Below are positions 50,138-58,562 of a stretch of DNA of 64,000 bases, piece by piece. The notes below the pieces were generated by a model. The model was not told the DNA's origin. It worked only from the letters and a program-made list of their open reading frames with translations, and did no database searches. Both the position numbers and the translations under genes were made by a program. Numbering within the stretch: the stretch's first letter is position 1; each line of letters opens with the position of its first letter. The stretch comes from DATMER01 sp963844885. GTDB lineage: Bacteria; Acidobacteriota; Thermoanaerobaculia; Multivoradales; UBA5704. The stretch covers positions 62,001 to 126,000 of the forward strand of contig CAWJQA010000008.1 in assembly GCA_963844885.1 (NCBI GenBank), written 5' to 3'.

Positions 50138-50956
50138 TCACTCTGGTTGGGAGGCAGGTTGATCGGCAGGTTCTGGAGCAGGAGGTCGGCCAGGAGGATG
50201 CGCTCGTGGGCGGTGTAGCCGCTCCAGTCGCCGATCTCGGATTCCAGGAAGTCCTGGACTTCTCCAGGGTAGCCCAGGTCGATCGAAGAGGTCGAGCTGG
50301 ACGGTCTCGGTGCCGGAGCCGAGGTCGCGCAGGGAGATGCCGCGCATCCGGTTCTCCAACAGGAGCGATTTGTTCCCGACCACGCCGCGGCGCAAGGCGC
50401 GGCCGGCCACGGCGAGCAGCCGCTCCTTCAGCGGGGCGGCGAGCCGCTTGCGCGTCAGCAGCTCGGCCTGCGCGGGGGTGAGCCGGAGCTGCATGCCGGA
50501 GGCGCTCGCGAGCAGGTCTCGGGCCACGGCCCCCTCCTGCGCCCCGGCGGCGAAGAGCTGGCCGAGGCGATCCTCGAAATCCTGGTTGACGCGCGGGTCG
50601 TAGTCGTAAACCGGCAGGACGGACTGCCGCGCCTGCTCCTGGTTGGCGCGGGTGGCGTCGTCGTCCGAGACCAGGAGGTCGCGCGACGCCACGTAGTCGC
50701 GGGCCGCGATGCTGCCCGGCACGGCGCGGGCGGAGAACAGGAACGCGCCGGGCATCAGCGCCCAGGTGCCGAGGACGAGGAACAGGAACACCCACAGGGC
50801 CGGCGTCTCCAGGGCGCGAGTCCAGGGTTGGCTCGCCCGCAGCCGGCGCCGGAGGCGGAACGTGCCGGTGTTGAGGAGCTCGATCCGCAACGGGCGCGTC
50901 CTGGCGCTCGGTGGGAGCGGCGAAGGCGGGAGGGGCGGAGCGGGAGTCGGTGCCAC
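50138..50956 (-). CDS. 7TM-HD phosphohydrolase, N-terminal fragment
   Basis: A Pro-rich cytoplasmic start is followed by a first transmembrane helix (ALWVFLFLVLGTWALMPGAFLF) and the start of the extracellular domain (RDYVASRDLLVSDDDATRANQEQARQ). True coding leaves this frame near 50275, where the QLDLF/LGYPGEVQDFLE boundary shows one extra or missing base. It lies directly downstream of phoH, as expected for this operon. Confidence 0.8.
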   Translation of the reverse strand: MAPTPAPPLPPSPLPPSARTRPLRIELLNTGTFRLRRRLRASQPWTRALETPALWVFLFLVLGTWALMPGAFLFSARAVPGSIAARDYVASRDLLVSDDDATRANQEQARQSVLPVYDYDPRVNQDFEDRLGQLFAAGAQEGAVARDLLASASGMQLRLTPAQAELLTRKRLAAPLKERLLAVAGRALRRGVVGNKSLLLENRMRGISLRDLGSGTETVQLDLFDRPGLPWRSPGLPGIRDRRLERLHRPRAHPPGRPPAPEPADQPASQPE

Positions 50957-51011
50957 GATCGTCGATCCTCGGGAGGCGCGCGCCGGGCCGCGGGCGCGCG
51001 GAGACTCCGGG

Positions 51012-52001
51012 CTACGAAGGAGCGGAGTGCTCCCCTTGCGGCTTGTCGCGCTCGGCCCTCAGCCGGTCGAAGATGTCGTAGGCGTGGACCATCTTCTGCA
51101 CGAGCGGATGGCGGACCACGTCGCGCTGGTCGAAGAGAAGAAGCTTGATCCCGTCGACGCGCGAGAGCACTTCCTGCGCCTCCCGCAGGCCCGACATCTT
51201 GCCCTGGGGGAGGTCGACCTGGGTGATGTCGCCGTTGATCACCGCCTTGGAGTTGAAGCCGATGCGGGTCAGGAACATCTTCATCTGCTCGGTCGTGGTG
51301 TTCTGCGCCTCGTCGAGGATGATGAAGCTGTCGTTGAGAGTCCGGCCGCGCATGAAGGCGATCGGCGCCACCTCGATGATGCCGCGCTCCAGCATGCGGC
51401 CGACCTTCTCGTAGCCGATGATGTCGTGCAGGGCGTCGTAGAGCGGCCGCAGATAGGGGTTCACCTTCTCGGCCAGGTCGCCGGGCAGGAAGCCGAGCTT
51501 CTCGCCGGCCTCGACCGCGGGGCGGGCCAGGATGATGCGCCGCACCTTCTTCTCCAAGAGCGCGGCGGCGGCCATGGCCACGGCCAGGTAGGTCTTGCCG
51601 GTGCCGGCCGGCCCGATCGAGATGACGATGTCGAAGTCGATCATCGCCTGCATGTAGAGCTGCTGGTTGAAGGTGCGGGGCGACACCAGGCGCTTGACCG
51701 CGGCCAGCATCCCCTCGGGCAGGAAGAAGTCGACGAGCGAAGTCTCGGGCGCCTCGGCGGCGACGCGGATGGCGGTCTGCACCTCGCCGGGCTTGAAGCG
51801 GTAGCCCTTCTCGGTGACGGCGTTGAGGCCGTTGAAGAGGCGCGCGACCGCCTGCACGCGGTCGGGCTCGCCCTGGATGTGGAGCTCGCCGCCGCGCGCG
51901 GCCACGGTCACCTCGAAGGTGCGCTCGACGCGCCGGAGGTTCTCGTCGTTCGTGCCGAAGAGGGTATCCAGCCCCTCCTCGGGAAGGGTCACCTGGGCCA
52001 T
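51012..52001 (-). CDS. phoH: PhoH family ATPase
   Basis: 329 residues from the ATG at 52001; a GTG at 52025 is an alternative, and neither has a clear ribosome site. Walker A reads GPAGTGKTYLAVA and Walker B FIILDEAQN, with the conserved LARPAVEAGEKLGFLPG and NGDITQVDLP blocks of PhoH. The N-terminus (LPEEGLDTLFGTNDENLRRVE) is typical of the PhoH/YbeZ type found next to ybeY. It probably works with YbeY in RNA metabolism. Confidence 0.95.
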   Translation of the reverse strand: MAQVTLPEEGLDTLFGTNDENLRRVERTFEVTVAARGGELHIQGEPDRVQAVARLFNGLNAVTEKGYRFKPGEVQTAIRVAAEAPETSLVDFFLPEGMLAAVKRLVSPRTFNQQLYMQAMIDFDIVISIGPAGTGKTYLAVAMAAAALLEKKVRRIILARPAVEAGEKLGFLPGDLAEKVNPYLRPLYDALHDIIGYEKVGRMLERGIIEVAPIAFMRGRTLNDSFIILDEAQNTTTEQMKMFLTRIGFNSKAVINGDITQVDLPQGKMSGLREAQEVLSRVDGIKLLLFDQRDVVRHPLVQKMVHAYDIFDRLRAERDKPQGEHSAPS

Positions 52002-52097
52002 TCTGGGTTCTAGAGTGGGAGTCACGGTGGTGTTTGGTAGATGGACAGGAGGCCGCCAAGCGGCGGCCTCCCGGAGAGTCTAGCAGAATTGATCCCA

Positions 52098-52133
52098 TCC
52101 CCCCTCTCCCCGCCCGATACCGGGGGAGAGGGA
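52098..52133. repeat. CCCTCTCCC-type hairpin between phoH and hydroxyacyl-CoA dehydrogenase
   Basis: CCCTCTCCCCG pairs with CGGGGGAGAGGG around GCCCGATAC. It lies just after the dehydrogenase stop and could act as a weak terminator, but no T-run follows. Same family as the elements inside the NRPS genes. Confidence 0.7.
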
Positions 52134-52134
52134 G

Positions 52135-52993
52135 CTACTTCTTCGAGTAGTCGTAGAAACCCCGGCCGCTCTTCTTGCCGAGGCGGCCGGCCTGCACCAT
52201 CTGCTTGAGGAGCGGCGGCGGCGCGAAGCGCTTCTCGCGGTACTCGTCGAACATGATGTTGGCGATGTAGTAGGTGGTGTCGAGGCCGACGAAGTCGAGC
52301 AGCGTGAACGGCCCCATGGGGTAGCCGCAGCCGAGCTGCATGCCCTTGTCGATGTCCTCGACGCTCCCGACGCCCTCCTCCAGGGCGCGGACGGCGTCCA
52401 GCAGGTAGGGCACCAGCAGGCGGTTGACGATGAAGCCGGAGTTGTCGCGGCAGGCGATGGGCTCCTTGCCGAAGGCGCGGACGGTCTCCGTGACGGTCCC
52501 GGTAGGTCTCGTCGGAGGTGATCAGGGTGCGCACCACCTCGACCAGCTTCATGACCGGCACCGGGTTGAAGAAGTGCAGCCCCACGAAGCGCTCCGGCCG
52601 GCTGGTGAACATGGCCATCTGGGTGATGGTCAGCGACGAGGTGTTGCTGGCGAAGATCGCCTCCGGCTTGACCGCCTGGTCGAGCGCCGCGAAGGGCTTC
52701 CGCTTCTCGTCGAGGTTCTCGACGATGGCCTCGACGACGAGGTCGCAGTCGGCCAGCTCGGCGAGATCGACCACGCCGCGCAGCCGGCCGAGGGTCTCGT
52801 CGCGCTTCGCGGCGTCGAGCTTGCCCTTGTCCACCGCCTTGCCCAGCGAGCCCTGGATGCGCGCCATGCCCTTGTCCACCAGCTCCTGCGTGACCTCGCG
52901 GACGACCGTGTCGAAGCCGGCCTTCGCCGCCACCTCGGCGATGCCCGAGCCCATCAGGCCGCAGCCGAGCACGCCTACTTTCTTTATGCTCAT
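52135..52993 (-). CDS. 3-hydroxyacyl-CoA (3-hydroxybutyryl-CoA) dehydrogenase, one frameshift
   Basis: The ATG at 52993 has an AAGGAGATTGAG site inside the end of tsaE. The NAD-binding N-terminus VGVLGCGLMGSGIAEVAAKAG is clear, followed by VVEAIVENLDEK, FASNTSSL and HFFNPVPVMKLVEVV. One extra base near 52499 breaks the frame after ITSDETY. The remaining helical domain (NRLLVPYLLDAVRALEEGVGS; GYPMGPFTLLDFVGLDT; GKKSGRGFYDYSKK) continues in another frame to 52135. It oxidises 3-hydroxyacyl-CoA in fatty-acid or butyrate metabolism. Confidence 0.88.
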
Positions 52994-52994
52994 C

Positions 52995-53426
52995 TCAATC
53001 TCCTTGTTGTACGAGTTTGATTTCCCGCCCGTCAGCCACCCGCAGCAGCCGGAGCCAGGTCGCTCCGTGGACCTCGAACGGCAGCCGCTCCGCCCATTCC
53101 ACCACCTTGACGCCGGGGCCGGCCAGCAGCTCTTCGATCCCCAGCGCCCCGGCCTCCCCGGGGTCGAGCCGGTAGAGGTCGGCGTGGATCAGCCGCCCAC
53201 CCGGCCCCTCATGCTCGCGGATCAGCGTGAACGTCGGCGACTGGACCTCCCGCGGATCGATCCCCAGCCCCTCGGCCAGCCCTTGTGTCAGAACGGTCTT
53301 GCCGGCTCCCAGGTCTCCTGAGAGGAGAAGGACGCCGTCCGGCGCCAGCTCCGCCGCGAGGCTCTTGCCCAGGGCGCGGGTCTCGGATTCGTCGCGGGTC
53401 CGGCACGGCCAGCGCCCCTCACTCAT
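52995..53426 (-). CDS. tsaE: tRNA t6A biosynthesis ATPase TsaE
   Basis: 143 residues. P-loop GDLGAGKTVLTQGLAEGLG, then SPTFTLIREHEG and HADLYRLD, and a VVEWAERLP motif, all typical of TsaE. It is the ATPase partner of TsaB/TsaD in threonylcarbamoyl-adenosine formation on tRNA. Its start overlaps the end of nnrD by 8 bases, and its stop lies one base before the dehydrogenase start. Confidence 0.95.
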   Translation of the reverse strand: MSEGRWPCRTRDESETRALGKSLAAELAPDGVLLLSGDLGAGKTVLTQGLAEGLGIDPREVQSPTFTLIREHEGPGGRLIHADLYRLDPGEAGALGIEELLAGPGVKVVEWAERLPFEVHGATWLRLLRVADGREIKLVQQGD

Positions 53427-54984
53427 CGCTCTCGGTCAGCTCCAGGAAAGCCGCCGGGAGTTGCGTCACCAGGTCTCCGGCGGCCAGTCCGGCCTCTCCG
53501 TTTTCTTCGGCGGCCAGGTCTCCGGCGAGACCGTGAAGATAAACCCCCAGCAGCGTCGCGTCCAGCGCCTCCAGCCCCTGGGCGATCAGGCCGGCGATGA
53601 GGCCGGTCAGGACATCGCCCGTGCCACCGGTCGCCATGCCCGGGTTGCCGGTGGGGTTCACGTGGACCTCGCCTTCCGGGATGGCCACGAGCGTGCGATA
53701 GCCCTTGAGCACCACCACGGCTCCGGTCTCGGCCGCGGCCCGGCGCGCCGCCGCGAGGCGGTCGGCCTGCACCTCGGCGGCCGGGATGCCCAGGAGACGG
53801 CCGAGCTCGCCGGGGTGGGGCGTCAGCACCGTGGCCGCCTGCCGGCCCGCCAGCTCCCGCGCGCGGCCGGCGAAGGCGTTGAGGCCGTCCGCGTCGAGCA
53901 CGAGGGGCAGAGCAGCCTCCCGGACGATGCGGCGGATGGCTTCGGCGGTCTCCTCCTCCTGGCCCAGGCCGGGGCCGAGCGCCAGGACCGATTTGCCCTC
54001 CGCCGCGGCGAGGATGCGGCCGGCCGCCGCCGCCGCGATCTGCCCCGTCGTCCCGCTCGCGGGCAGAGGGAGAGTCATGGATTCGATCGAGCCGAGGTCG
54101 ACCACCGGCAGCACCGGATCGGGCACCGCCACCGTCACCAGGCCGGCGCCGGCCCGGACCGCGGCGCGGGCGGCGAGGATGGCGGCGCCGCCTTTGCCCG
54201 GCGAGCCGGCCACGATCAGCGCATGGCCGTAGTCGCCCTTGTGCGTGCCCGGATCGCGGATCGGCAGCAGCTCCGCGAGCTCCTCCCGGCACAGCAGGTA
54301 GAGGGCGCCGCCCGGCTCCTCGACCTCGTCCGCCAGGTCCGGCGGGATGCCCAGGTCGGCCACCACCAGCTCCCCCACCGCCTCGGCGGCCGGCGGGAAG
54401 ACGTGGGCGATCTTCGGCGCGGCGAAGGTGACGGTGAGGTCGGCCAGCACGTGCGGCCCGAACGGCGCCGTCCGGCTGCCGTTGAGGCCGCTCGGCAGGT
54501 CCACCGCCACCCGCGGCACCGGCAGCTCGTTGAGCTCCTCCACCATCGCGGCATAGAGGCCGTCGAGCGGCCGGGCGAGGCCGGTGCCGAAGAGCGCGTC
54601 GACGATCACGTCCGACTCCCGCGCGTGCTCCAGCGCCTCGACCACGTCCTCCTCGGTTTCGACGTCCTGGATGTGGAGCCCCTGGCGGCGGCAGATGCCG
54701 AGCTGGACCTCGGCGTCGCCCTGCAGGCCGCGGTGCGAGGTCATCAGGAAGATGCGCACCTCGTATCCGCGCACAGCCAGGTGGCGGGCGATGGCGAGGC
54801 CGTCGCCGCCGTTGTTGCCGGGGCCGCAGAAGATCGCGGCGGACTCGGCCTCCTCGTAGATCTCGCCGATCGCATCCACCACGCCGATGGCGGCGTTCTC
54901 CATCAGCACCAGGCTGGGGATGCCCAGATCCTCGATGGCGGTGCGGTCGACCTCGCGCATGGCTTCGGCGCTCAGGATCCTCAT
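53419..54984 (-). CDS. nnrD: Bifunctional NAD(P)H-hydrate epimerase / ADP-dependent dehydratase
   Basis: About 521 residues from the ATG at 54984 (MRILSAEAMREVDRTAIEDLG); the upstream part of the open frame is antisense to its neighbour. The N-terminal epimerase domain (NnrE) has FCGPGNNGGDGLAIARHL. The C-terminal dehydratase domain (NnrD, ribokinase-like) has LTPHPGELGRLLG and NPTGNPGMATGGTGDVLTG. It repairs hydrated NAD(P)H. It overlaps the upstream gene by 4 bases (ATGA), so the two are probably translationally coupled. Confidence 0.95.
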   Translation of the reverse strand: MRILSAEAMREVDRTAIEDLGIPSLVLMENAAIGVVDAIGEIYEEAESAAIFCGPGNNGGDGLAIARHLAVRGYEVRIFLMTSHRGLQGDAEVQLGICRRQGLHIQDVETEEDVVEALEHARESDVIVDALFGTGLARPLDGLYAAMVEELNELPVPRVAVDLPSGLNGSRTAPFGPHVLADLTVTFAAPKIAHVFPPAAEAVGELVVADLGIPPDLADEVEEPGGALYLLCREELAELLPIRDPGTHKGDYGHALIVAGSPGKGGAAILAARAAVRAGAGLVTVAVPDPVLPVVDLGSIESMTLPLPASGTTGQIAAAAAGRILAAAEGKSVLALGPGLGQEEETAEAIRRIVREAALPLVLDADGLNAFAGRARELAGRQAATVLTPHPGELGRLLGIPAAEVQADRLAAARRAAAETGAVVVLKGYRTLVAIPEGEVHVNPTGNPGMATGGTGDVLTGLIAGLIAQGLEALDATLLGVYLHGLAGDLAAEENGEAGLAAGDLVTQLPAAFLELTESDE

Positions 54985-55694
54985 GCCGTCTCCTCTACCA
55001 GTTGTTCGGGCAGTTGGCGCCAGCTCCGCAGCAGCTCCCGCGTGCGCGGGCACCCCAGGTCGCCGTCCGCCATCCGCGCGGCCAGGCGGCGCAGGTCGTC
55101 GGGCGTGTCCACGTCCGTGGCCGTCTCCAGCAGCTCCGGCTCCAGACCCAGCTCGCGGCAGCGCTCCAGCGTCTGGGACAGCACCCGGTCCGTGCTCCAC
55201 TCTATGTCCTGGAACAGGCGCTCGAACAGGGGGCCGAAGACGGTGTCCGGCCGCAAGGCGATCAGATAGTAGCCGCCGTCCTCGGCCGGTCCGATCACCA
55301 CCCGCGCACCCCGCTCCAGCCGCTCGAACGCCTCATGGACCGTGGCGAGCGGCAGGGTCGGATGGTCGCTCCCGACCGCCGCGACCGAGGTGACCGAGTC
55401 CGCCTCCCGGGCCGCCTCCGCCAGCGCGCGGTAGAGCCGCTCGCCCAGATCCTCGCCCTGCTGCCGGATGCCGGCGACGGGGCCGTCCGGCACGGCGTCG
55501 CCGGAATCGAGCGCCCAGGCCAGCCGCAGCTCGAAGTCGCCCTCGCGCAACCGGTCCAGGAGATCGCCGAGGAACGCGGCATGGAGCGCCGCGGCCTCGG
55601 CGGCGGTAAGATGGCCGATGAGCCGGGTCTTCACCCGGCCTTCCCGGGCCGGTTTCGTGAACAAAAGTAATTGGCGGGGTCGGCGGGTCGGCAC
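54981..55694 (-). CDS. TIGR04282/DUF2064 glycosyltransferase-like protein
   Basis: Matches the DUF2064 family (arsenosugar biosynthesis glycosyltransferase, TIGR04282): LLLFTKPAREGRVKTRLIGHL at the N-terminus, AAVGSDHPTLP and VIGPAEDGGYYLIAL in the core, and DVDTPDDLRRL near the end. The start is uncertain. I chose GTG 55694, because GTG 55742 would overlap the start of the divergent gene at 55729. It is the first gene of a run with nnrD, tsaE and the dehydrogenase. The true substrate is unknown. Confidence 0.85.
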   Translation of the reverse strand: MPTRRPRQLLLFTKPAREGRVKTRLIGHLTAAEAAALHAAFLGDLLDRLREGDFELRLAWALDSGDAVPDGPVAGIRQQGEDLGERLYRALAEAAREADSVTSVAAVGSDHPTLPLATVHEAFERLERGARVVIGPAEDGGYYLIALRPDTVFGPLFERLFQDIEWSTDRVLSQTLERCRELGLEPELLETATDVDTPDDLRRLAARMADGDLGCPRTRELLRSWRQLPEQLVEETA

Positions 55695-55728
55695 GAGGCG
55701 GGATTCTACCAGTGCGAAGGGGAACGGA

Positions 55729-56508
55729 ATGGCAACACTCACGCTCCTGACCGACTTCGGGACCCGCGACTACTATGTCGCCGCGGTCAAGGGGACCGTG
55801 CTGCGGCTCGCCCCCGGCACCCAGCTCATCGACATCTCGCACGAGGTCCCCTCGGGCGACCTCATCGCCGGGGCGTTCCTGCTCGCCGCGTCCGTCCCCT
55901 GGTTCCCCGGCGGCACCGTTCACCTCGCCGTCGTCGACCCCGGCGTCGGCAGCGCGCGCCGCATCCTGGTCGCGCAGACCGCAACCTCCTCGATCGTCCT
56001 TCCCGACAACGGCCTGCTCACCCACCTGCTCAACCGGGAGGACGTCGTCTCCGTCCGCTCCGTCGAGAAGACGGACCTCTTCCTGGAGAGTCCGGGCCAG
56101 ACCTTCCACGGCCGCGACCGTTTCGCGCCCACGGCGGCATGGCTGTTGCGGGGAGAACCGGCGGAGGCGCTCGGGCCGGTGATCGACGATCCGGTCCGGC
56201 TCGCCTGGAACGGACCGCGGCGCGAGCCGGGCCTCTTGATCGGACAGGTGATCCATCTCGACCGCTACGGCAATCTCGTCACCGACATCCCGGCCGCCTG
56301 GCTGCCCGAGGGGGCCTGCCTGGCCGAGGTTGGGGTCCACCGGGTCCGCCGGAGGGCGAGCTGCTACGCCGAGATCCCGGACGGAGAGCCGGCCATGATC
56401 CCCGGCTCCCTCGGCACGGTCGAGCTGTCGCTCAAAGGCCAGGATCTGGCCCTCCGCTGGGTCGTGGAGCGCGGCGCCGCCGTCCGCATCACCCCGGCGA
56501 TATCGTGA
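55729..56508 (+). CDS. SAM hydroxide adenosyltransferase (DUF62)
   Basis: 259 residues from the ATG at 55729, preceded by GAAGGGGAACGG. LLTDFGTRDYYVAAVKG, ISHEVPSGD, VVDPGVGSARR and LPDNGLLT are hallmarks of the DUF62 family, which converts S-adenosylmethionine plus water to adenosine and methionine. The C-terminal beta domain has HLDRYGNLVTDIP. The halogenase-specific insert of fluorinases is not apparent. Divergent from the DUF2064 gene. Confidence 0.92.
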   Translation: MATLTLLTDFGTRDYYVAAVKGTVLRLAPGTQLIDISHEVPSGDLIAGAFLLAASVPWFPGGTVHLAVVDPGVGSARRILVAQTATSSIVLPDNGLLTHLLNREDVVSVRSVEKTDLFLESPGQTFHGRDRFAPTAAWLLRGEPAEALGPVIDDPVRLAWNGPRREPGLLIGQVIHLDRYGNLVTDIPAAWLPEGACLAEVGVHRVRRRASCYAEIPDGEPAMIPGSLGTVELSLKGQDLALRWVVERGAAVRITPAIS

Positions 56509-56537
56509 AGGCAGAAGAGCTTGCACTCGACGAAACG

Positions 56538-56566
56538 GTGACAGTCCCGCCGTCTCGGGCTACAAT
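56538..56566 (+). promoter_or_regulatory. Sigma70-like promoter for the DUF4177 gene
   Basis: GTGACA (56538-56543), 17-base spacer, TACAAT (56561-56566), placed 51 bases before the ATG at 56617. Confidence 0.6.
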
Positions 56567-56616
56567 GCCCGGGTTACGATGACTGCAATGGGATCTTTGG
56601 GAAGGAGCGAGTGGAG

Positions 56617-56808
56617 ATGAGCAAGTGGGAATACAAGATCATCAACATCCGAAGTGAGAACTACCGCCTCGATCCGAACTCCGCGACGCAGCTCAACCAG
56701 TTGGGCGAGGAGGGATGGGAGCTGGTTTCGATCACGTCCGTGAACTTCAAGACCGGCGCGACGGACAACATCGCCATGGTCTTCAAGCGCCCCGTCGTCC
56801 AGGCTTGA
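56617..56808 (+). CDS. DUF4177 protein
   Basis: 63 residues: a WEYKIINIR start, then LNQLGEEGWELVSIT and a final VMVFKR-like strand (IAMVFKRPV), the DUF4177 pattern. The ATG at 56617 is preferred to GTG 56611 because the GGAAGGAG site is then 9 bases away. Small soluble alpha/beta protein of unknown function. Its 3' end overlaps the convergent gene at 56783. Confidence 0.85.
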   Translation: MSKWEYKIINIRSENYRLDPNSATQLNQLGEEGWELVSITSVNFKTGATDNIAMVFKRPVVQA

Positions 56809-56992
56809 GGCGCCGAGGCTTCTGCCGCCGGCGCCGTCCGCGCAAGGCCAGCGCGAACCCGCCGGCTCCGGCGGCCAGCAGCATCAGGACGTATTTTTTC
56901 TGCGGCAGGAGACCCACTTCGGTCTCGATCGCGCTCCGCACCTCCGACATCCGGCGCTCGGCCTCGCGGCGGGCGTCGTCCACTCGGCTCAT
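56783..56992 (-). CDS. Small membrane-anchored protein with basic tail
   Basis: 69 residues: a charged helix (DDARREAERRMSEVRSAIETEVG), one transmembrane segment (YVLMLLAAGAGGFALAL) and an Arg/Lys-rich tail. Overlaps the upstream holin-like gene by 4 bases (ATGA). The pattern resembles small YqjK/DUF3618-like partners of phage-holin-family proteins. Function unknown. Confidence 0.7.
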   Translation of the reverse strand: MSRVDDARREAERRMSEVRSAIETEVGLLPQKKYVLMLLAAGAGGFALALRGRRRRQKPRRLKPGRRGA

Positions 56993-57444
56993 GGCAGATC
57001 CTCCTCGATGCCGTCGATGCCGTCCCGGATGGCTTCATCCGCCGGCTGGATGTCCAGCGTCTTGCCGGCGAGCAGGCCGTTCTGCCACCAGTCGAGATGA
57101 TCGTCGAGGTGGCGCTTCGCGCTGTCCATGGGGTTCTCGGCCTGCTTGAGCTGGCGGACGCCGAGCCCGACGAGGGTGCCCGCCACGAGGATGAACAGCA
57201 AGAGCACGATCAGCACCGCGGCCCAGAGCTGCAGCCAGACGTTCAGCAGGGCCACCATGAAGAAGACCAGCAGACCCAGGATCCAGAACAGCAGGAGCAC
57301 GGCGGCGCCGAACAGCCCGAGCGCCGCGCCGAAATGCCGGCCCGAGCGCTCGAGGTCTTCCTGGAACGCGGACAGCTCCGCGCGCACGACCTCGATCAGC
57401 GACTCGCCCAGCGAGCGGAAAAGACCGATCCAGCCCTGCATCAT
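56989..57444 (-). CDS. Phage-holin-family (YqjE-like) membrane protein
   Basis: 151 residues. An amphipathic N-terminus (GLFRSLGESLIEVVRAELSAFQEDL) precedes two adjacent transmembrane hairpins (AALGLFGAAVLLLFWILGLLVFFMVALLN; AAVLIVLLLFILVAGTLVGLG). This is the layout of the holin superfamily III/YqjE proteins found in many bacterial chromosomes, probably not true phage holins. It overlaps the VWFA gene by 4 bases upstream and the small membrane protein by 4 bases downstream, so the three are one transcription unit. Confidence 0.82.
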   Translation of the reverse strand: MMQGWIGLFRSLGESLIEVVRAELSAFQEDLERSGRHFGAALGLFGAAVLLLFWILGLLVFFMVALLNVWLQLWAAVLIVLLLFILVAGTLVGLGVRQLKQAENPMDSAKRHLDDHLDWWQNGLLAGKTLDIQPADEAIRDGIDGIEEDLP

Positions 57445-58562
57445 CGTCCTGCCGCGTTGCCGCCGACCCGCAGGGTACGCGACACGAACGACGATTCACC
57501 CGCCACGTCGTCACGCACCCCCACCGCGACTCTCTGGTCCCCCCTGCGCATCAGCAGGCTGACGTTATATGCATAGTTCTTGCCCATCGCCGCCTGCACG
57601 TCGGCGTTGGGGATGCTGATCGGCAGCGGCACCTGCTGCACGTCCGAGACGCCGCCCTCGTTGTCCATGGCGGCGATGTAGAGCCTCACCCGCGCCTCCT
57701 GGGTCTGGTCGCGCGGCACCAGCACCAGCTTGCCCAGGGGGATCCGGACCGTGACCGGCACCAGGAAGTAGCCGTCCTCGCGCGCCGTGGGCTCACCGAA
57801 GGCCAGCTCGATCCCGAACTTGTTGTCCTCGAACGGGAAGTTGAGCACCGCCAGCGTGCTGTCGGTCATCCGCGAGTCGGCGCTCTTGTCGCGGTAGCCC
57901 TCGCGGTTGCGGACGGTCAGCCCCTTCCTCTTCACCTTGACGTCGATCTTGTAGTACCGGCCGTCGCCGTAATGGGTGGGCGAATAGCCCAGCGAGTAGT
58001 AGCTGCCGAAGTCCTCGGCCACCTTCTCGAGCGCCGGCAGGATCTGGTTGCGGTTGATGATCGCGACGCCGCCGGTCTTCTCCGCCAGCATCTGGAGCGG
58101 CGCCTGGAGGTTGGAGATCTGGATCGAATCGATGTAGACCCCCTGCCCCGCCGTCTGGTTCTCCGCCGACACCGACGAGTAGACGCGCAGGCCCGCGGCG
58201 TCGATCGTGTAGAACGTCACCCGGTTGGCGTTGGCCTGCGACGCCAGCTCGGTGAACCGGCGGGAGGCGTCGAACTGGATCGACGTGGTCAGGCCGCCGG
58301 CGGACTGCTCGCCGTACTTGCTCTGCACGGCGTAGAAGACGTCCTGCCCGGCGATCATCTGGAGGCCGTCGCTGACGTAGAGGATCGCCTTGCGGCCGGG
58401 CATGCCGGCGAGCGAGTTGACCAGATCCTTGAGGGCGTCGATGCTGAACGAAAGGTCGTTGAAGGTCGACTCGGCGTAGTTCTGAGCGATCCCCTGAGGC
58501 CTCGCCGACGCTCTTCGAGTCCTCGATCTGGCGCAGGGCGTCGCGGCGTTCGGAATCGGCAT
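57441..58562 (-). CDS. VWFA-related secreted protein 1, C-terminal fragment
   Basis: From about 58503 downward this frame carries the rest of a VWFA-related acidobacterial-type protein: LAGMPGRKAILYVSDGLQ, then YTIDAAGLRVYSS, GGVAIINRNQILPALEKVAEDFGSYYSLGYSP and KRKGLTVRNREGYRDKS, followed by a beta-rich C-terminus. The first 20 residues of the open frame are not real protein. The gene runs 57441-59187 with one indel near 58503. Confidence 0.82.
   Translation of the reverse strand: MPIPNAATPCARSRTRRASARPQGIAQNYAESTFNDLSFSIDALKDLVNSLAGMPGRKAILYVSDGLQMIAGQDVFYAVQSKYGEQSAGGLTTSIQFDASRRFTELASQANANRVTFYTIDAAGLRVYSSVSAENQTAGQGVYIDSIQISNLQAPLQMLAEKTGGVAIINRNQILPALEKVAEDFGSYYSLGYSPTHYGDGRYYKIDVKVKRKGLTVRNREGYRDKSADSRMTDSTLAVLNFPFEDNKFGIELAFGEPTAREDGYFLVPVTVRIPLGKLVLVPRDQTQEARVRLYIAAMDNEGGVSDVQQVPLPISIPNADVQAAMGKNYAYNVSLLMRRGDQRVAVGVRDDVAGESSFVSRTLRVGGNAAGR

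Noticed and set aside
55729..56508. Fluorinase or chlorinase
   Set aside because: The protein belongs to the same superfamily, but I see no halogenase-specific insert; the sequence fits the common DUF62 hydroxide transferase.
56989..57444. Prophage remnant (holin)
   Set aside because: The holin-like family is common on bacterial chromosomes, and no endolysin, integrase or structural phage gene is nearby.
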